From Acidimicrobiales bacterium (GTDB lineage Bacteria; Actinomycetota; Acidimicrobiia; Acidimicrobiales; Poriferisodalaceae), in NCBI GenBank assembly GCA_041394185.1, contig JAWKIQ010000001.1, positions 620,001-684,000 of the forward strand: 64,000 nucleotides of DNA, in the 5' to 3' direction. The notes under the pieces were generated by a model. It had not been told where the DNA came from, did not search any database, and worked only from the letters and a program-made list of their open reading frames with translations. Of the stretch, positions 1 through 8,318 are shown piece after piece. The translations under genes were made by a program, and so were the position numbers. Position 1 is the stretch's first letter, and each line of letters starts with the position of its first letter.

Positions 1-486
1 ATCGAGTCGACGGCGTCGAGGCGGTTGCTTGCGAAGTGAATCGAGTCGCCCGAACGCAACACGTACGGCTCGTGGTTGCGCAGATGAACCCGAGCGACGC
101 CGGCCAGCACGTGAATCCACTCTTCGCGGGCGCGCTCGATGCGTACGGCTTCGTAGTGCTCGCCAACCTCGAGCCGCCGATGGAACGGCATCATCTGCCA
201 GTTCGCAAAGTTCGTCAGCAGCTCGACCTTGGGGCCATCAGCGCCCAATGTCGCCTTGGGGCGATCGTCGGAACGCACCACCGGGTTGCGATCGTCGGAA
301 CTGAGCAGCTCGTACAGCGGTATCCGCAGCCTCGGCGATGCGCCCAAGCGAGGCCAGCGACGGCGACACCTGATCGTTCTCGACCTGAGACAAGAACCCA
401 GTGCTCAACTCGGTGAGCTCGGCGACCTCGCGAAGGCTCATCTGCAGCTCGTTACGCCTGAGCCTGACCTCTCGTCCTACCTGCAC
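1..486 (-). pseudogene. XRE-family HTH plus cupin regulator, frameshifted and cut by the window edge
   Basis: The first ~55 codons from a GTG start form an XRE-type helix-turn-helix (SLREVAELTELSTGFLSQVE, then SPSLASLGRIAEAADT). The frame then breaks at about 316-322. In the neighbouring frame the protein resumes as LYELLSSDDRNPVVRSDD and continues as a clean cupin_2 domain (for example MMPFHRRLEVGEHYEAVRI and EEWIHVLAGVARVHLRN) with no stop up to the window edge. Such HTH-cupin proteins are known as repressors of catabolic and detoxification genes; the ligand is unknown here. Two missing bases (or one extra) would restore the usual DTPLYELL linker. The gene follows the SDR stop codon by about 25 bp and probably ends that operon, so it may regulate it. 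Whether the break is a real mutation or a sequence error cannot be told. Confidence 0.8.
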
Positions 487-511
487 GAACGTCGATCCTA
501 TTCGAGGTCGG

Positions 512-1243
512 TCACGAGGCAGACCAAGGGTCGACCGGAGGTTCTATGAACAACGGGGCGAAGTCGATGGAGCGGTCGGTTCCGACCAGATCGGCGATCA
601 ACTCGCCAACCCCAGGCGCTCTCATCATGGCGGCCCTGACCGCATCGGGCGCCTTGCCCTCCCAGATCTCGGTGTCGGTTTGGGCCGGGCAGATCGTCAA
701 CACCCGTATGCCGCTGGGCCTGCCCTCGACACGCAACACCTCGCCGAACGCGTTGAGGCCACCCTTGGACGCTGCGTAGGCCGCGTTCTCGGGAAACCCG
801 CGGACCGCAGCGATGCTGCTGATCAACACCACCTGGCCCGCGCTGGCCTGGAGGTGCGGCCAGGCGGCTCGGGTCAACTGCACGGTCGCCTTGAGGTTCA
901 CCTCGACGACCGAACGCCAGAAGTCTGGGTCGGTGTCGGCGATGGAACGCTTCTCGAACACACCGGCGGCGTTGACCACCACGTCGAGCCGGTCGAAGCG
1001 GTCGACGACCTCGGCGATGAGTTCGCCCGGTGCGTCCCATCGCGCGAGGTCGCACGCCACGGCGGTTGTAAGCGGCCCGGCCTGCGCAGCGACCGCTTCG
1101 AGGCGTTCGAGGCTTCGCCCGGCCACCACCACCCGGGCACCGCGTGCGGCCAAGGCCATGGCGGTGGCTGCGCCTATGCCCGAGCTGCCACCCGTCACCA
1201 AAACGACCTGGCCGGCGAAGGGTGATCGGTTCGGTTCACTCAT
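512..1243 (-). CDS. Short-chain dehydrogenase/reductase (classical SDR)
   Basis: A 243-residue classical SDR, a cytosolic NAD(P)-dependent alcohol/ketone oxidoreductase. Visible motifs are the nucleotide-binding TGGSSGIG at 17-24, NAAG at 91-94, the catalytic Ser in LISSIA near 143, Tyr156 and Lys160 (YAASK). Length is normal for the family. The start overlaps the end of the upstream luciferase-like gene by 8 bp, so the two are translationally linked. The substrate cannot be read from the sequence. Its place downstream of Mch and an F420-type oxidoreductase suggests it handles an intermediate of the same pathway; this is inference. Confidence 0.9.
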   Translation of the reverse strand: MSEPNRSPFAGQVVLVTGGSSGIGAATAMALAARGARVVVAGRSLERLEAVAAQAGPLTTAVACDLARWDAPGELIAEVVDRFDRLDVVVNAAGVFEKRSIADTDPDFWRSVVEVNLKATVQLTRAAWPHLQASAGQVVLISSIAAVRGFPENAAYAASKGGLNAFGEVLRVEGRPSGIRVLTICPAQTDTEIWEGKAPDAVRAAMMRAPGVGELIADLVGTDRSIDFAPLFIEPPVDPWSAS

Positions 1244-2225
1244 CGGTGGCGCCCCTGACGATGCTCATGACCTCGGAGAGCAGGGCGGTGTTCGACTCGA
1301 TGCCTGGCGAGATGATGTTCAGCATGAACCCGTCGAGCCGGTGGGTGTCGATCAGTCGACCGAGCTGGGCACGGCACGACTGGGGGTCGCCGGCGATCTG
1401 ATATGCCGACACCATCTCGTCGGTCACCAAGGGTGCAACCCCGGCCGGACCTCCAGACTGGAACGCTGCCCGCATCGCCTCGATGGTAGGCCCGTCGATG
1501 CCCAGGTTTGCCAGCATCCGGGGTGGGCTGTCGAGGATGGCGTACGCATACAGCCCCTTGGCCTCCTCGATCATCTCCGGTGTGAACGCCAGCCGGTCGA
1601 GGTAGATGGCAGCGACCTCACGGTCGCGGCCGGCAGCCCAGACCAGCTCTGTGGCCGGGCCCAGGTCTGACTTGGCCATCAGCACAACACCGTCGGCCTT
1701 GGCCCCGGCCAACTCGAGCAGACGCTCGCCCCTGGCCGCGACCCAGATCGGTATGTCGTGGGGGCCGGTGCCGAGGCTCGCCCCTTGGAGGTGGTGGACA
1801 TGGCCCTGCCACGTCACCTCGTGCCCGGTCCACAGTCGACGGCAGATCTCGATGGTGTCGTCGACGGCTCCCAGCGGAGACTTGCGGTCGATTCCCATCG
1901 GGTGCAACACCATGGTGCCGCCGGCCACGAGGGTCAGGAACGCTCGGCCCCCGCTCAGCTGATCGATGGTGGCAATCGCCGCTGCGGTTGCGGCCGGGTG
2001 GCGGGTGTACGGATTGGTGACCGCGCCGAGGCGAATGGTGCTGGTGGCCTTGGCCGCGGCCCCCAACGTGGCATACACGTCGTGCATCAGGCCCTCGTCG
2101 GCCACCATCGCATACCCGTATCCAAGCGACTCGGCCACCACGATGGTGTCGATCAACTCGTCGACGGGCATCGTCGGGACTATCTGCATGCCGACGATGG
2201 TTCGACTGTGCCTGCGCCCCGACAT
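1236..2225 (-). CDS. Luciferase-like (LLM) flavin/F420-dependent oxidoreductase, Mer-like
   Basis: A TIM-barrel luciferase-like monooxygenase-family protein of about 329 residues. It resembles methylene-tetrahydromethanopterin reductase (Mer) and other F420-dependent members: a first strand MQIVPTMP, then TNPYTRHPAATAAAIATID, the GGRAFLTLVAGG loop, IPIWVAARGERLLELAG and ADGVVL. This family transfers hydride between F420H2 or FMN and substrate. The start is uncertain: ATG at 2225 keeps a full N-terminal strand as in the paralog at 12.7 kb, while ATG at 2189 gives 317 residues. It lies directly downstream of mch and overlaps the next SDR. Function as Mer is possible but cannot be separated by eye from other F420-dependent reductases of the family. 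Confidence 0.85.
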   Translation of the reverse strand: MSGRRHSRTIVGMQIVPTMPVDELIDTIVVAESLGYGYAMVADEGLMHDVYATLGAAAKATSTIRLGAVTNPYTRHPAATAAAIATIDQLSGGRAFLTLVAGGTMVLHPMGIDRKSPLGAVDDTIEICRRLWTGHEVTWQGHVHHLQGASLGTGPHDIPIWVAARGERLLELAGAKADGVVLMAKSDLGPATELVWAAGRDREVAAIYLDRLAFTPEMIEEAKGLYAYAILDSPPRMLANLGIDGPTIEAMRAAFQSGGPAGVAPLVTDEMVSAYQIAGDPQSCRAQLGRLIDTHRLDGFMLNIISPGIESNTALLSEVMSIVRGATDE

Positions 2226-2263
2226 CGGCTGGCCCATCCCCGTTCGGCCCGATCCTGCCGAGC

Positions 2264-3220
2264 CTAGAAGAACGACGCCCGCAGGACGTCGTGGTTGATA
2301 GATCCGGCACTGAACGTGTTGCCGGACACCAGGTTGTTGAGGTGCACCTCGGCCGGCGAGTGCAACTCGATCGGTATCTCGTAGAAGTCGCGGCCGGCGT
2401 CTTCGTATATGTCGATGAACGGCCGACCGTAGGCCTCGCAGGCAGACGAGATCACCCGAGGGGCGAGTTCGGCGCACAGCTCGTCGGTGGTGTCGACAGC
2501 GATGTTGGCGATGCCGCCGTACAGGAGGCTGTCGTTGATGCGCCCCATCGAGATCAGGTCGTCGTCGATCAGTGGCGGCACCACGCCGAAGCCGTACGCA
2601 TACCTGAGGCAGCGCAGGTCCATTCCCTCCTCGGCCAGGCGGTGCAGCGTCTGCTCGACGATGCGGGCAGCCACCTGTACGGCGCAGACCAGGCTGCGGT
2701 TGGGGGCGAACAGGATGTACAGGTCGCTGGGGTCGACTCGGCACGAGCTGGCGATCAGATCTGCCATGTCGGTGCCGATCGGCTCGGAGGTCTGGATGGC
2801 AACCACCGCCTCGTGGTGGTCGTCGCGATAGTCGGTCCACTCGAAATAGTGGTCGAGCGAATCCTTGTTGAGGGCCCGTCCGGGCCCGGCCAGGATGGCG
2901 GCGTGTTCCTTGCCCGGCTCTTCGAGCCGCCAGCCGGCGATCTGGGAGGCCACGCACGCCTCGATGGGGTGATCGATCATCACCCTGACCGCGGTCAGCA
3001 TGCGCCCGTCGACCTCGAATGGTTCGTACGACACCTCGCCGAGACCGCCCAGTGTCACCAGGGTGTAGAGGCTGGCGGCGCGCCAGCCGGCCTTGGCGTT
3101 GAGCCCCATGTCGACGACCGTGGCCCCGTTGGGCAACGCTTCGACGAGCACGCCGAGCGAGTCGGCGTCGTCGAGAATCTGTCGGACGACCTTCATCGCC
3201 TCGCGGTTGATGCTGATCAA
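2264..3220 (-). CDS. mch: Methenyl-tetrahydromethanopterin cyclohydrolase
   Basis: The 318-residue protein follows archaeal/methylotroph Mch along its whole length: N-terminal MISINREAMKVV, LPNGATVVDMG, a DHP motif at 83-85, GPGRAL at 112-117, VDPSDLYILFAP, VQVAARIVEQ, GRINDSLLYGG at 226-236, YGRPFIDIYED and the C-terminal SINHDVLRASFF. Known Mch enzymes interconvert methenyl-H4MPT and formyl-H4MPT in one-carbon metabolism. The pathway is classical in methanogens and in proteobacterial and planctomycete methylotrophs, and not expected in typical actinobacteria. Neighbours are an SDR and 2-oxoacid dehydrogenase upstream and a Mer-like reductase downstream, all on one strand. No formylmethanofuran dehydrogenase, Ftr, Mtd or Fae gene lies in the window. 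Confidence 0.9.
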   Translation of the reverse strand: MISINREAMKVVRQILDDADSLGVLVEALPNGATVVDMGLNAKAGWRAASLYTLVTLGGLGEVSYEPFEVDGRMLTAVRVMIDHPIEACVASQIAGWRLEEPGKEHAAILAGPGRALNKDSLDHYFEWTDYRDDHHEAVVAIQTSEPIGTDMADLIASSCRVDPSDLYILFAPNRSLVCAVQVAARIVEQTLHRLAEEGMDLRCLRYAYGFGVVPPLIDDDLISMGRINDSLLYGGIANIAVDTTDELCAELAPRVISSACEAYGRPFIDIYEDAGRDFYEIPIELHSPAEVHLNNLVSGNTFSAGSINHDVLRASFF

Positions 3221-3274
3221 CGATGTGCCTTTCGGTTTCTGGATTCCGGCTTCACGAGCTGGGCTGATCGAGTG

Positions 3275-4054
3275 CTAGGCCGGTCCGGCCTCGCGACCTC
3301 CCAGCCCGGCGTCGACGGCCATCACCGAGCCATTCATGTAGCTCGCCTCGGGTGACGCAGCGAACACGATCGCCGCCGCCAGCTCGTCTGGACGGCCGAA
3401 GCGACCGCCGGGTATGTATCGCTGGATCTCGGCCTGCAGGTTCGTGTCTGGCATGCCGGCCAGCAATGCCTCGGTGGCGATCAGACCCGGTGCCACCGCG
3501 TTGACGCGTATGCCGTGCGGGGCGAGGTCGACGGCCATGGCCCGCGTGAGTCCCTCGATGGCCCCCTTGGAAGATATGTACGCGGTGCGGCTCGGAACCG
3601 CCAGCCTGGCCAGGATCGAGCTGACCAGAACGATCGCTCCGCCCTCGCCGCGTTCGACCATTGCCGCCGCGACCCTCTGGCTCAGCTGATAAGGCCCTCT
3701 GACGTTGGCCCGCCAGACCGCTTCGAAGTCGTCGAGCGAAACGTCCAGGAACGAGGTTCGTTCCATCATCGCGGCGTTGTTGACCAGCACCGATATGGGT
3801 CCGAGCCGCTCGGTGACCTCGTCGACCAACCGGTCGACATCGGCCGAGTCGCCCATGTCGGCCTGGAAGATCTCGGCGACTCCACCGGCGTTGTCGATCT
3901 GGGCCTTCACGACCCGCGCACCGGCGAGATCGGCTCGATAGTTGACCGCCACGCGAGCGCCCTCGGCCGCAAACGCCTCGGCGCAAGCCGCGCCGATTCC
4001 TCGTGAGGCTCCGGTCACCACGACCGTCTGGTCGACGAATCTGTTGGCTGTCAT
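3275..4054 (-). CDS. Short-chain dehydrogenase/reductase (FabG-like SDR)
   Basis: A 259-residue classical SDR with TGASRGIG at 14-21, NNAA at 92-95, a catalytic Ser near 145, Tyr159 and Lys163 (YISSK), and the C-terminal VDAGLGG loop typical of FabG-like enzymes. The ATG at 4054 was chosen because it sits in a 4-nt ATGA overlap with the stop of the upstream E2 gene and leaves a normal N terminus before the first strand. It therefore belongs to the 2-oxoacid dehydrogenase operon. It probably interconverts a hydroxy- and keto-compound that feeds or drains that complex; the substrate is unknown. Confidence 0.9.
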   Translation of the reverse strand: MTANRFVDQTVVVTGASRGIGAACAEAFAAEGARVAVNYRADLAGARVVKAQIDNAGGVAEIFQADMGDSADVDRLVDEVTERLGPISVLVNNAAMMERTSFLDVSLDDFEAVWRANVRGPYQLSQRVAAAMVERGEGGAIVLVSSILARLAVPSRTAYISSKGAIEGLTRAMAVDLAPHGIRVNAVAPGLIATEALLAGMPDTNLQAEIQRYIPGGRFGRPDELAAAIVFAASPEASYMNGSVMAVDAGLGGREAGPA

Positions 4055-4743
4055 GAATCCCCCTGTGGCACTGGTTGTCGCAGCTCTGAAGCCCGAGCGA
4101 GCGTCGCATCGAGGTCGGCCAACAATCGGGCGGCCGTGGCGCCATCTATGAACCTGTGGTCGAACGTGAGCCCGAACCAACAGAATGGCTTGACTACGGG
4201 CTTCGCGTCGTCGTCTGGCACGAAACGATCGACAATGCGTCCCACCAGCAAGATCGCTCCCTGAGGTGGTGGGGGAATGGCGAATCCGCCGTCGACGCCG
4301 AACATGCCCAGGTTCGAGACGGTGAAAGTGCCACCTTCGATGTCTTCGAAGGTGAGCGAACCGCTGCGCGCCTTGTGGGCAGCGGCAGCCGCGGCCGCAT
4401 CGAGCTGTTCAAATTCGAGCTGGTCGGCTCCGTGGACGACCGGCACCACCAGACCGTCTTCCACCGACACCGCCATACCCAGGTTCACCCGGTCGTTCAC
4501 CACAACGGCCCGATCCTCGAGCCGCCCGTTGAGCATCGGGTGGCGGCCGAGGCACGAGGCGACGGCGGCCAACACGTAGGTGTTGATCGACGGCTTGGGT
4601 TGAGCACTGGCGCGGTCGGCCAGCACGGCGGACATGTCGATGTCGCGCGTCACCTGGCTCAGCGCCGCGGTGTGAACCGCACTCGACATGGTCTTGACCA
4701 TGGTCCGCTGCAGCCGTGTGAGCTTGTGCGAGACCTCGGCCAC
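4051..4743 (-). CDS. 2-oxoacid dehydrogenase E2 acyltransferase core, without lipoyl or E3-binding domain
   Basis: About 230 residues matching only the catalytic (CAT-like) domain of dihydrolipoamide acyltransferases: a start like SHKLTRLQRTMVKTM, VNLGMAVSVEDGLVVPVV, GGTFTVSNLGMFGVDGGFAI and the catalytic DHRFIDG at 195-201. It should move the acyl group from lipoyl-lysine to CoA. A GTG at 4743 is the best start; the open frame extends further upstream but only as the shadow of the lipoyl gene. No peripheral subunit-binding domain or linker is present, so recruitment of E1/E3 and of the separate lipoyl protein must differ from the textbook complex. A frameshifted fusion with the lipoyl gene is possible, but would lack any linker. 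Confidence 0.85.
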   Translation of the reverse strand: MAEVSHKLTRLQRTMVKTMSSAVHTAALSQVTRDIDMSAVLADRASAQPKPSINTYVLAAVASCLGRHPMLNGRLEDRAVVVNDRVNLGMAVSVEDGLVVPVVHGADQLEFEQLDAAAAAAAHKARSGSLTFEDIEGGTFTVSNLGMFGVDGGFAIPPPPQGAILLVGRIVDRFVPDDDAKPVVKPFCWFGLTFDHRFIDGATAARLLADLDATLARASELRQPVPQGDS

Positions 4744-4748
4744 TGCGA

Positions 4749-4994
4749 TCAGTCCCGGGTCTCGATGATGGCCAACACGCCGCCGACGTCGACGATCTCT
4801 TCCTCCTCGGCGACCAGTTCGACGACGGTGCCGTCGCACGGGGAGACCAGCTCGTTCTCGACCTTCTCGGTCTCGACATCGGCGATCACCTGGCCTTCGG
4901 TGACCTCGTCGCCCACAGAGACGTGCCAGGCGACGACCGATCCGTCCTCCATGGTGAGGCCCCACTTGGGCAATATGACTTCTTGACGGGCCAT
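4749..4994 (-). CDS. Free-standing lipoyl-domain protein
   Basis: An 81-residue protein that is a single biotinyl/lipoyl domain: ILPKWGLTMEDGSVVAWHV, GDEVTEGQVIADVETEKVEN with the acceptor Lys44 in the ETEKVEN turn, and a closing IVDVGGVLAIIE strand. It should carry the swinging lipoyl arm between E1 and the E2 core. The gene begins 2 bp after the E1 stop and ends 5 bp before the probable GTG start of the E2 core, so the three genes are one translational unit. In most E2 proteins this domain is the N terminus of the acyltransferase; here it is separate and has no linker. Confidence 0.9.
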   Translation of the reverse strand: MARQEVILPKWGLTMEDGSVVAWHVSVGDEVTEGQVIADVETEKVENELVSPCDGTVVELVAEEEEIVDVGGVLAIIETRD

Positions 4995-4996
4995 GT

Positions 4997-7060
4997 CTAG
5001 TTCTCGCCTTCTGGCCGTGACGAGCCCGCACCAACAGGTACTGGGCTCATGCCTAGTGTCTTGCGGATCTGCGCTTCGATGTCGTTGTCGTCGGGGAGGA
5101 TTTCGTGCTCGAGCGGAACCGAGAACGGAATCGGGGTGTCGAGCCCATCGACGCGGCCCACGGGGGCCTGCAGATCTGAGAAGCAGCTCTCGTGGATCAT
5201 GGCGCTGAGTTCGGCGCCGAGCCCGCCGGTGCGGGGGGCTTCGCTGGCCACCACCGCCCGGCCTGTCTTTGCCACCGACGCCACGATGGTTTCGGCGTCG
5301 TAGGGCTTGATGGTTCGCAGGTCGACCACCTCGACCGACACCCCCTCCGCGGCCAGCCGCTCGGCGGCGGTCAGGGCCATCGGCACCATACGCATGGAGG
5401 CCACCACGGTTATGTCCGAACCCTGGCGTGCGACGGCGGCCTTTCCGATCGGAACGGTGTAGTAGCCGTCTGGCACCTCACCGCGGGCTCGGTACAGCGC
5501 CTTGTGTTCGAGGAACAACACCGGGTCGTTCGACTCGATGGCCGCCAGCAACAGGCCCTTGGCGTCTGCGGGATTGGACGGCGCCACAATCACGATGCCG
5601 GGCACGTTCAGGAACCACCCCTCGACCATCTGCGAGTGGTGCGGCCCGCCGCCGAATCCGCCGCCGCACGCGGTGCGGATCACCAGCGGCGCCGAGAACT
5701 GGCCGTCGAACATGTAGTGCACTTTGGCGGCGTTGTTGACGATCTGGTCGTAGCACTCGCCCAGGAAGTCGGCGAACATGATCTCGGCCACGGGGCGCAT
5801 GCCCATCATCGCTGAACCCACGCAGGTGCCGATGATGGCGGCCTCGGACAGGGGAGTGTCCCTGACCCGATCAGCGCCGTACTTGTCGTACAGCTTGCGG
5901 GTGACACCAAAGTCGCCGCCCATGACGCCGATGTCCTCGCCGATCAAGAACATCTCGGGGTGGCGTTCCATCGCGATGTCGAGGGCCGAGTTGAGGGCCT
6001 TGACGAACGTGAACTTGCGGGTCTTGGCCTGATCTTCGGCCGGGCTGTCGCCGGCTGGTGCCCCGGGTGAGGTGTCTGCCGCGCCAGGCCGTGGCATGAC
6101 CGGTGAGGCATACACATCGGCGGTGGCCTTGGCCAGGTCTGGGGTGGGGCTCTCCTTCGAGAAGGCGATCCAGCCGTCGATCTCTTCGCGACGGCGGGTC
6201 TCGACCTTTTCGAGTTCTTCGGTGGTGACGCCCAGCTCGGCCAACCGCTCGGCGGCCATCAGGATCGGGTCGTGGTCTTCGCGCCAGTAACGGATCTCTT
6301 CGGCCGGTCGAAGATCGCCCGAGAAGATTCCCTGCCACCGCCACGTCTTGAACTCGAGAAAGTAAGGACCCTTGCCCGAGCGAATGTGCTCGATGGCCAC
6401 CCGCACCGCCTCGTGGGCGGCCTCGATGTCGTTGCCGTCGACCTGCGCGCACTCGATGCGATAGCCCTTGGCCCTGTCGATCATGTCGGGGGTGGCGTGG
6501 GCGCTGGCCACCGGGTTGGAGATGGCATAACCGTTGTTGACCATGGCGTACAGCACCGGAAGGTCCCAGATGGCCGCCATGTTGAGGCTCTCGTGGAACT
6601 CGCCCCGGCCGGCGGTGCCGTCGCCGATGATGGCGCAGGCGACGTCGTCACGGCCACGCATCTTGGCAGCGAACGCCACCCCCAACACGGTTGCCATGTA
6701 CGAGCCCTCGACGGCGTTGTCGCCGAAGTTGCCGACCTCGGGGTCGGCCGAGTGGAGGCTGCCGCCCTTGCCGCTGCACACACCGGTGGCCCGACCGAAC
6801 AGCTCGGCCATGATGCGCTCGCCCTCGCCCTTGTGGCGCTCCTGGGCCAAGGCGTTTATCCCGTGACAGCGGTGGTCGGGGAAGAAGGCGTCGGTCGAAC
6901 GGAGGTTGGCGGCCAGCGCTGCCTGCACGGCTTCTTGGCCCAGCCCGGTGTGCAACATCCCGGGAACGTTGCCCTGCTGGAACTCGCGCTCGAGGCCCTG
7001 CTCGAAAGCTCTGATCAGCCACATGTCGCTGTACAGATCGAGGAGTTGGGTTCGGTCCAT
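4997..7060 (-). CDS. 2-oxoacid dehydrogenase E1, alpha and beta subunits fused
   Basis: A 687-residue fusion. The first ~330 residues are an E1 alpha (RAFEQGLEREFQQGNVPGML, the thiamine-diphosphate motif starting GDGTAGRG at 146 and ending at VNNGYAIS). A Pro/Ala/Gly-rich linker near 340-365 follows, then an E1 beta (GEDIGVMGGDFGVT, TPLSEAAIIG, GGGFGGGPHHSQ, the C-terminal transketolase domain with VVDLRTIKPYD). It decarboxylates a 2-oxo acid (pyruvate, acetoin-type or branched chain) and reductively acylates the lipoyl protein encoded next. ATG at 7060 is preceded by a G-rich Shine-Dalgarno-like stretch. No E3 gene is in the window. The substrate is not determined; acetoin- or pyruvate-like is plausible. 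Confidence 0.9.
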   Translation of the reverse strand: MDRTQLLDLYSDMWLIRAFEQGLEREFQQGNVPGMLHTGLGQEAVQAALAANLRSTDAFFPDHRCHGINALAQERHKGEGERIMAELFGRATGVCSGKGGSLHSADPEVGNFGDNAVEGSYMATVLGVAFAAKMRGRDDVACAIIGDGTAGRGEFHESLNMAAIWDLPVLYAMVNNGYAISNPVASAHATPDMIDRAKGYRIECAQVDGNDIEAAHEAVRVAIEHIRSGKGPYFLEFKTWRWQGIFSGDLRPAEEIRYWREDHDPILMAAERLAELGVTTEELEKVETRRREEIDGWIAFSKESPTPDLAKATADVYASPVMPRPGAADTSPGAPAGDSPAEDQAKTRKFTFVKALNSALDIAMERHPEMFLIGEDIGVMGGDFGVTRKLYDKYGADRVRDTPLSEAAIIGTCVGSAMMGMRPVAEIMFADFLGECYDQIVNNAAKVHYMFDGQFSAPLVIRTACGGGFGGGPHHSQMVEGWFLNVPGIVIVAPSNPADAKGLLLAAIESNDPVLFLEHKALYRARGEVPDGYYTVPIGKAAVARQGSDITVVASMRMVPMALTAAERLAAEGVSVEVVDLRTIKPYDAETIVASVAKTGRAVVASEAPRTGGLGAELSAMIHESCFSDLQAPVGRVDGLDTPIPFSVPLEHEILPDDNDIEAQIRKTLGMSPVPVGAGSSRPEGEN

Positions 7061-7097
7061 TCGGTAACCCCCGGTGCGGTGTTCGGCAGCACAAATG

Positions 7098-7143
7098 TAC
7101 GTCACGAACGTAGTACGCGGGTTCGCCACGGACAAACATTTGT
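7098..7143. promoter_or_regulatory. Divergent promoter region with two short inverted repeats
   Basis: The 180-bp gap between the divergent E1 and Mer-like genes is locally AT-richer than its surroundings. It holds TACGT-N5-ACGTA at 7098-7112 and ACAAA-CA-TTTGT at 7132-7143; a related ACAAATGT lies at 7091-7098. These are candidate operators for a regulator controlling both directions, for example the XRE/cupin protein at the end of the leftward operon. The symmetry is seen; the binding role is inference. Confidence 0.4.
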
Positions 7144-7240
7144 TGTCGCAGCTAAACAACCGCTGTACTGGGCCAGCGCAATGCGTGTACCCGACGATCG
7201 TTCGCCGACCACGGCGACGAGTGGACCTAGGATGCGACCC

Positions 7241-8275
7241 ATGGCTCAGAGGATGGCTCTCTATCTGCAAGACAAGCACCCGATCGCCTACGAGATCGAG
7301 ATCGCCAAGTACGCCGAGGAGCGTGGTTTCTCAGAGATATGGCAGGCCGACACCCGCCTGGCTCGCGATTGTGTGGTGATGATGTCGGCGATCCTGGCCA
7401 ACACCTCGCGTTTGCGGGTGGGCAGCGGCGTGCTGCCCATCTACACCCGGAACCCGGCCGTGATAGCTGCCTCGTGGAGCACCATGTGGGAACTCGCCGG
7501 CCTGACACCCGAGGGTGAAAGCCGCGTGATGTTGGGGCTGGGCGCCTGGTGGGAACCAATCGCCAGCCGCACGGGCACCGACAGGCGCAAGCCGCTGAAG
7601 GCCATGCGCGAGAACATCGAGGCCATCCGCGAACTGTTCACCATGGAAGAGGTCAGCTACGAGGGCGAGTTCGTGAAGCTCGACCGCGTTCGGCTGGATG
7701 TGGCCTACGGCGACACCAGCCCACGCAACATTCCGCTGTACATCGGCGCCACCGGACCCAAGATGCTCGAGCTCACCGGCGAGATCTGCGACGGTGCCGT
7801 GCTGAACTATGTCGTGTCCACCGAGTACATCCGAGACGCCGTCGACAAGGTGGCGGCCGGGGCCGCCAGGGCCGGCAAGACCATCGAAGAAATCGACCGC
7901 CCCGAGCTGCTGGCCTGCTCGTTGTCAGACGACGACCCCGAAGAGGCGATGCTCACCGGCAAGTCTTTGGTCGCCTACTACCTGGGCACAGAGCCCCACA
8001 TCATGGAGGCGTCGGGGGCCGACCCCGAGCTGGTTGCGCGGGTGCAAGAGGTCGTGGGCTGGCCCGCCACCGAGGATGACTACCGAAAAGCCGCCCACCT
8101 GATACCCGACGACCTGGCTCGCAAGTTGATGGCCGTGGGCACCACCGAGCAATGCCAGGCCAAGGTGGCCGAATACATCGACGCGGGCGTCACCTGCCCG
8201 ATCCTCTACCCGCTGATGCCAGACATCAAGCCGGTTGTCGACGCATTCGCCGACTGGACTCCAACGTCGGCGTGA
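7241..8275 (+). CDS. Luciferase-like F420-dependent oxidoreductase, Mer-like
   Basis: A 344-residue luciferase-like TIM-barrel protein and the most Mer-like of the four in the window: YAEERGFSEIWQADTRLARD, a GSGVLPIYTRNPAVIA strand, GLGAWWEP, IPLYIGATGPKMLELTGEI and CDGAVLNYVVSTEYI. Known relatives reduce methylene-H4MPT or oxidise other substrates with F420. ATG at 7241 was chosen; ATG at 7232 would add three residues. It opens the rightward block and is divergent from the 2-oxoacid dehydrogenase operon that contains mch. Mer activity is a reasonable hypothesis, not shown. Confidence 0.85.
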   Translation: MAQRMALYLQDKHPIAYEIEIAKYAEERGFSEIWQADTRLARDCVVMMSAILANTSRLRVGSGVLPIYTRNPAVIAASWSTMWELAGLTPEGESRVMLGLGAWWEPIASRTGTDRRKPLKAMRENIEAIRELFTMEEVSYEGEFVKLDRVRLDVAYGDTSPRNIPLYIGATGPKMLELTGEICDGAVLNYVVSTEYIRDAVDKVAAGAARAGKTIEEIDRPELLACSLSDDDPEEAMLTGKSLVAYYLGTEPHIMEASGADPELVARVQEVVGWPATEDDYRKAAHLIPDDLARKLMAVGTTEQCQAKVAEYIDAGVTCPILYPLMPDIKPVVDAFADWTPTSA

Positions 8276-8318
8276 CCGGCCTGACGGGCGCCGCGTTCTC
8301 GAGAGAAGAGCTAGAGCT

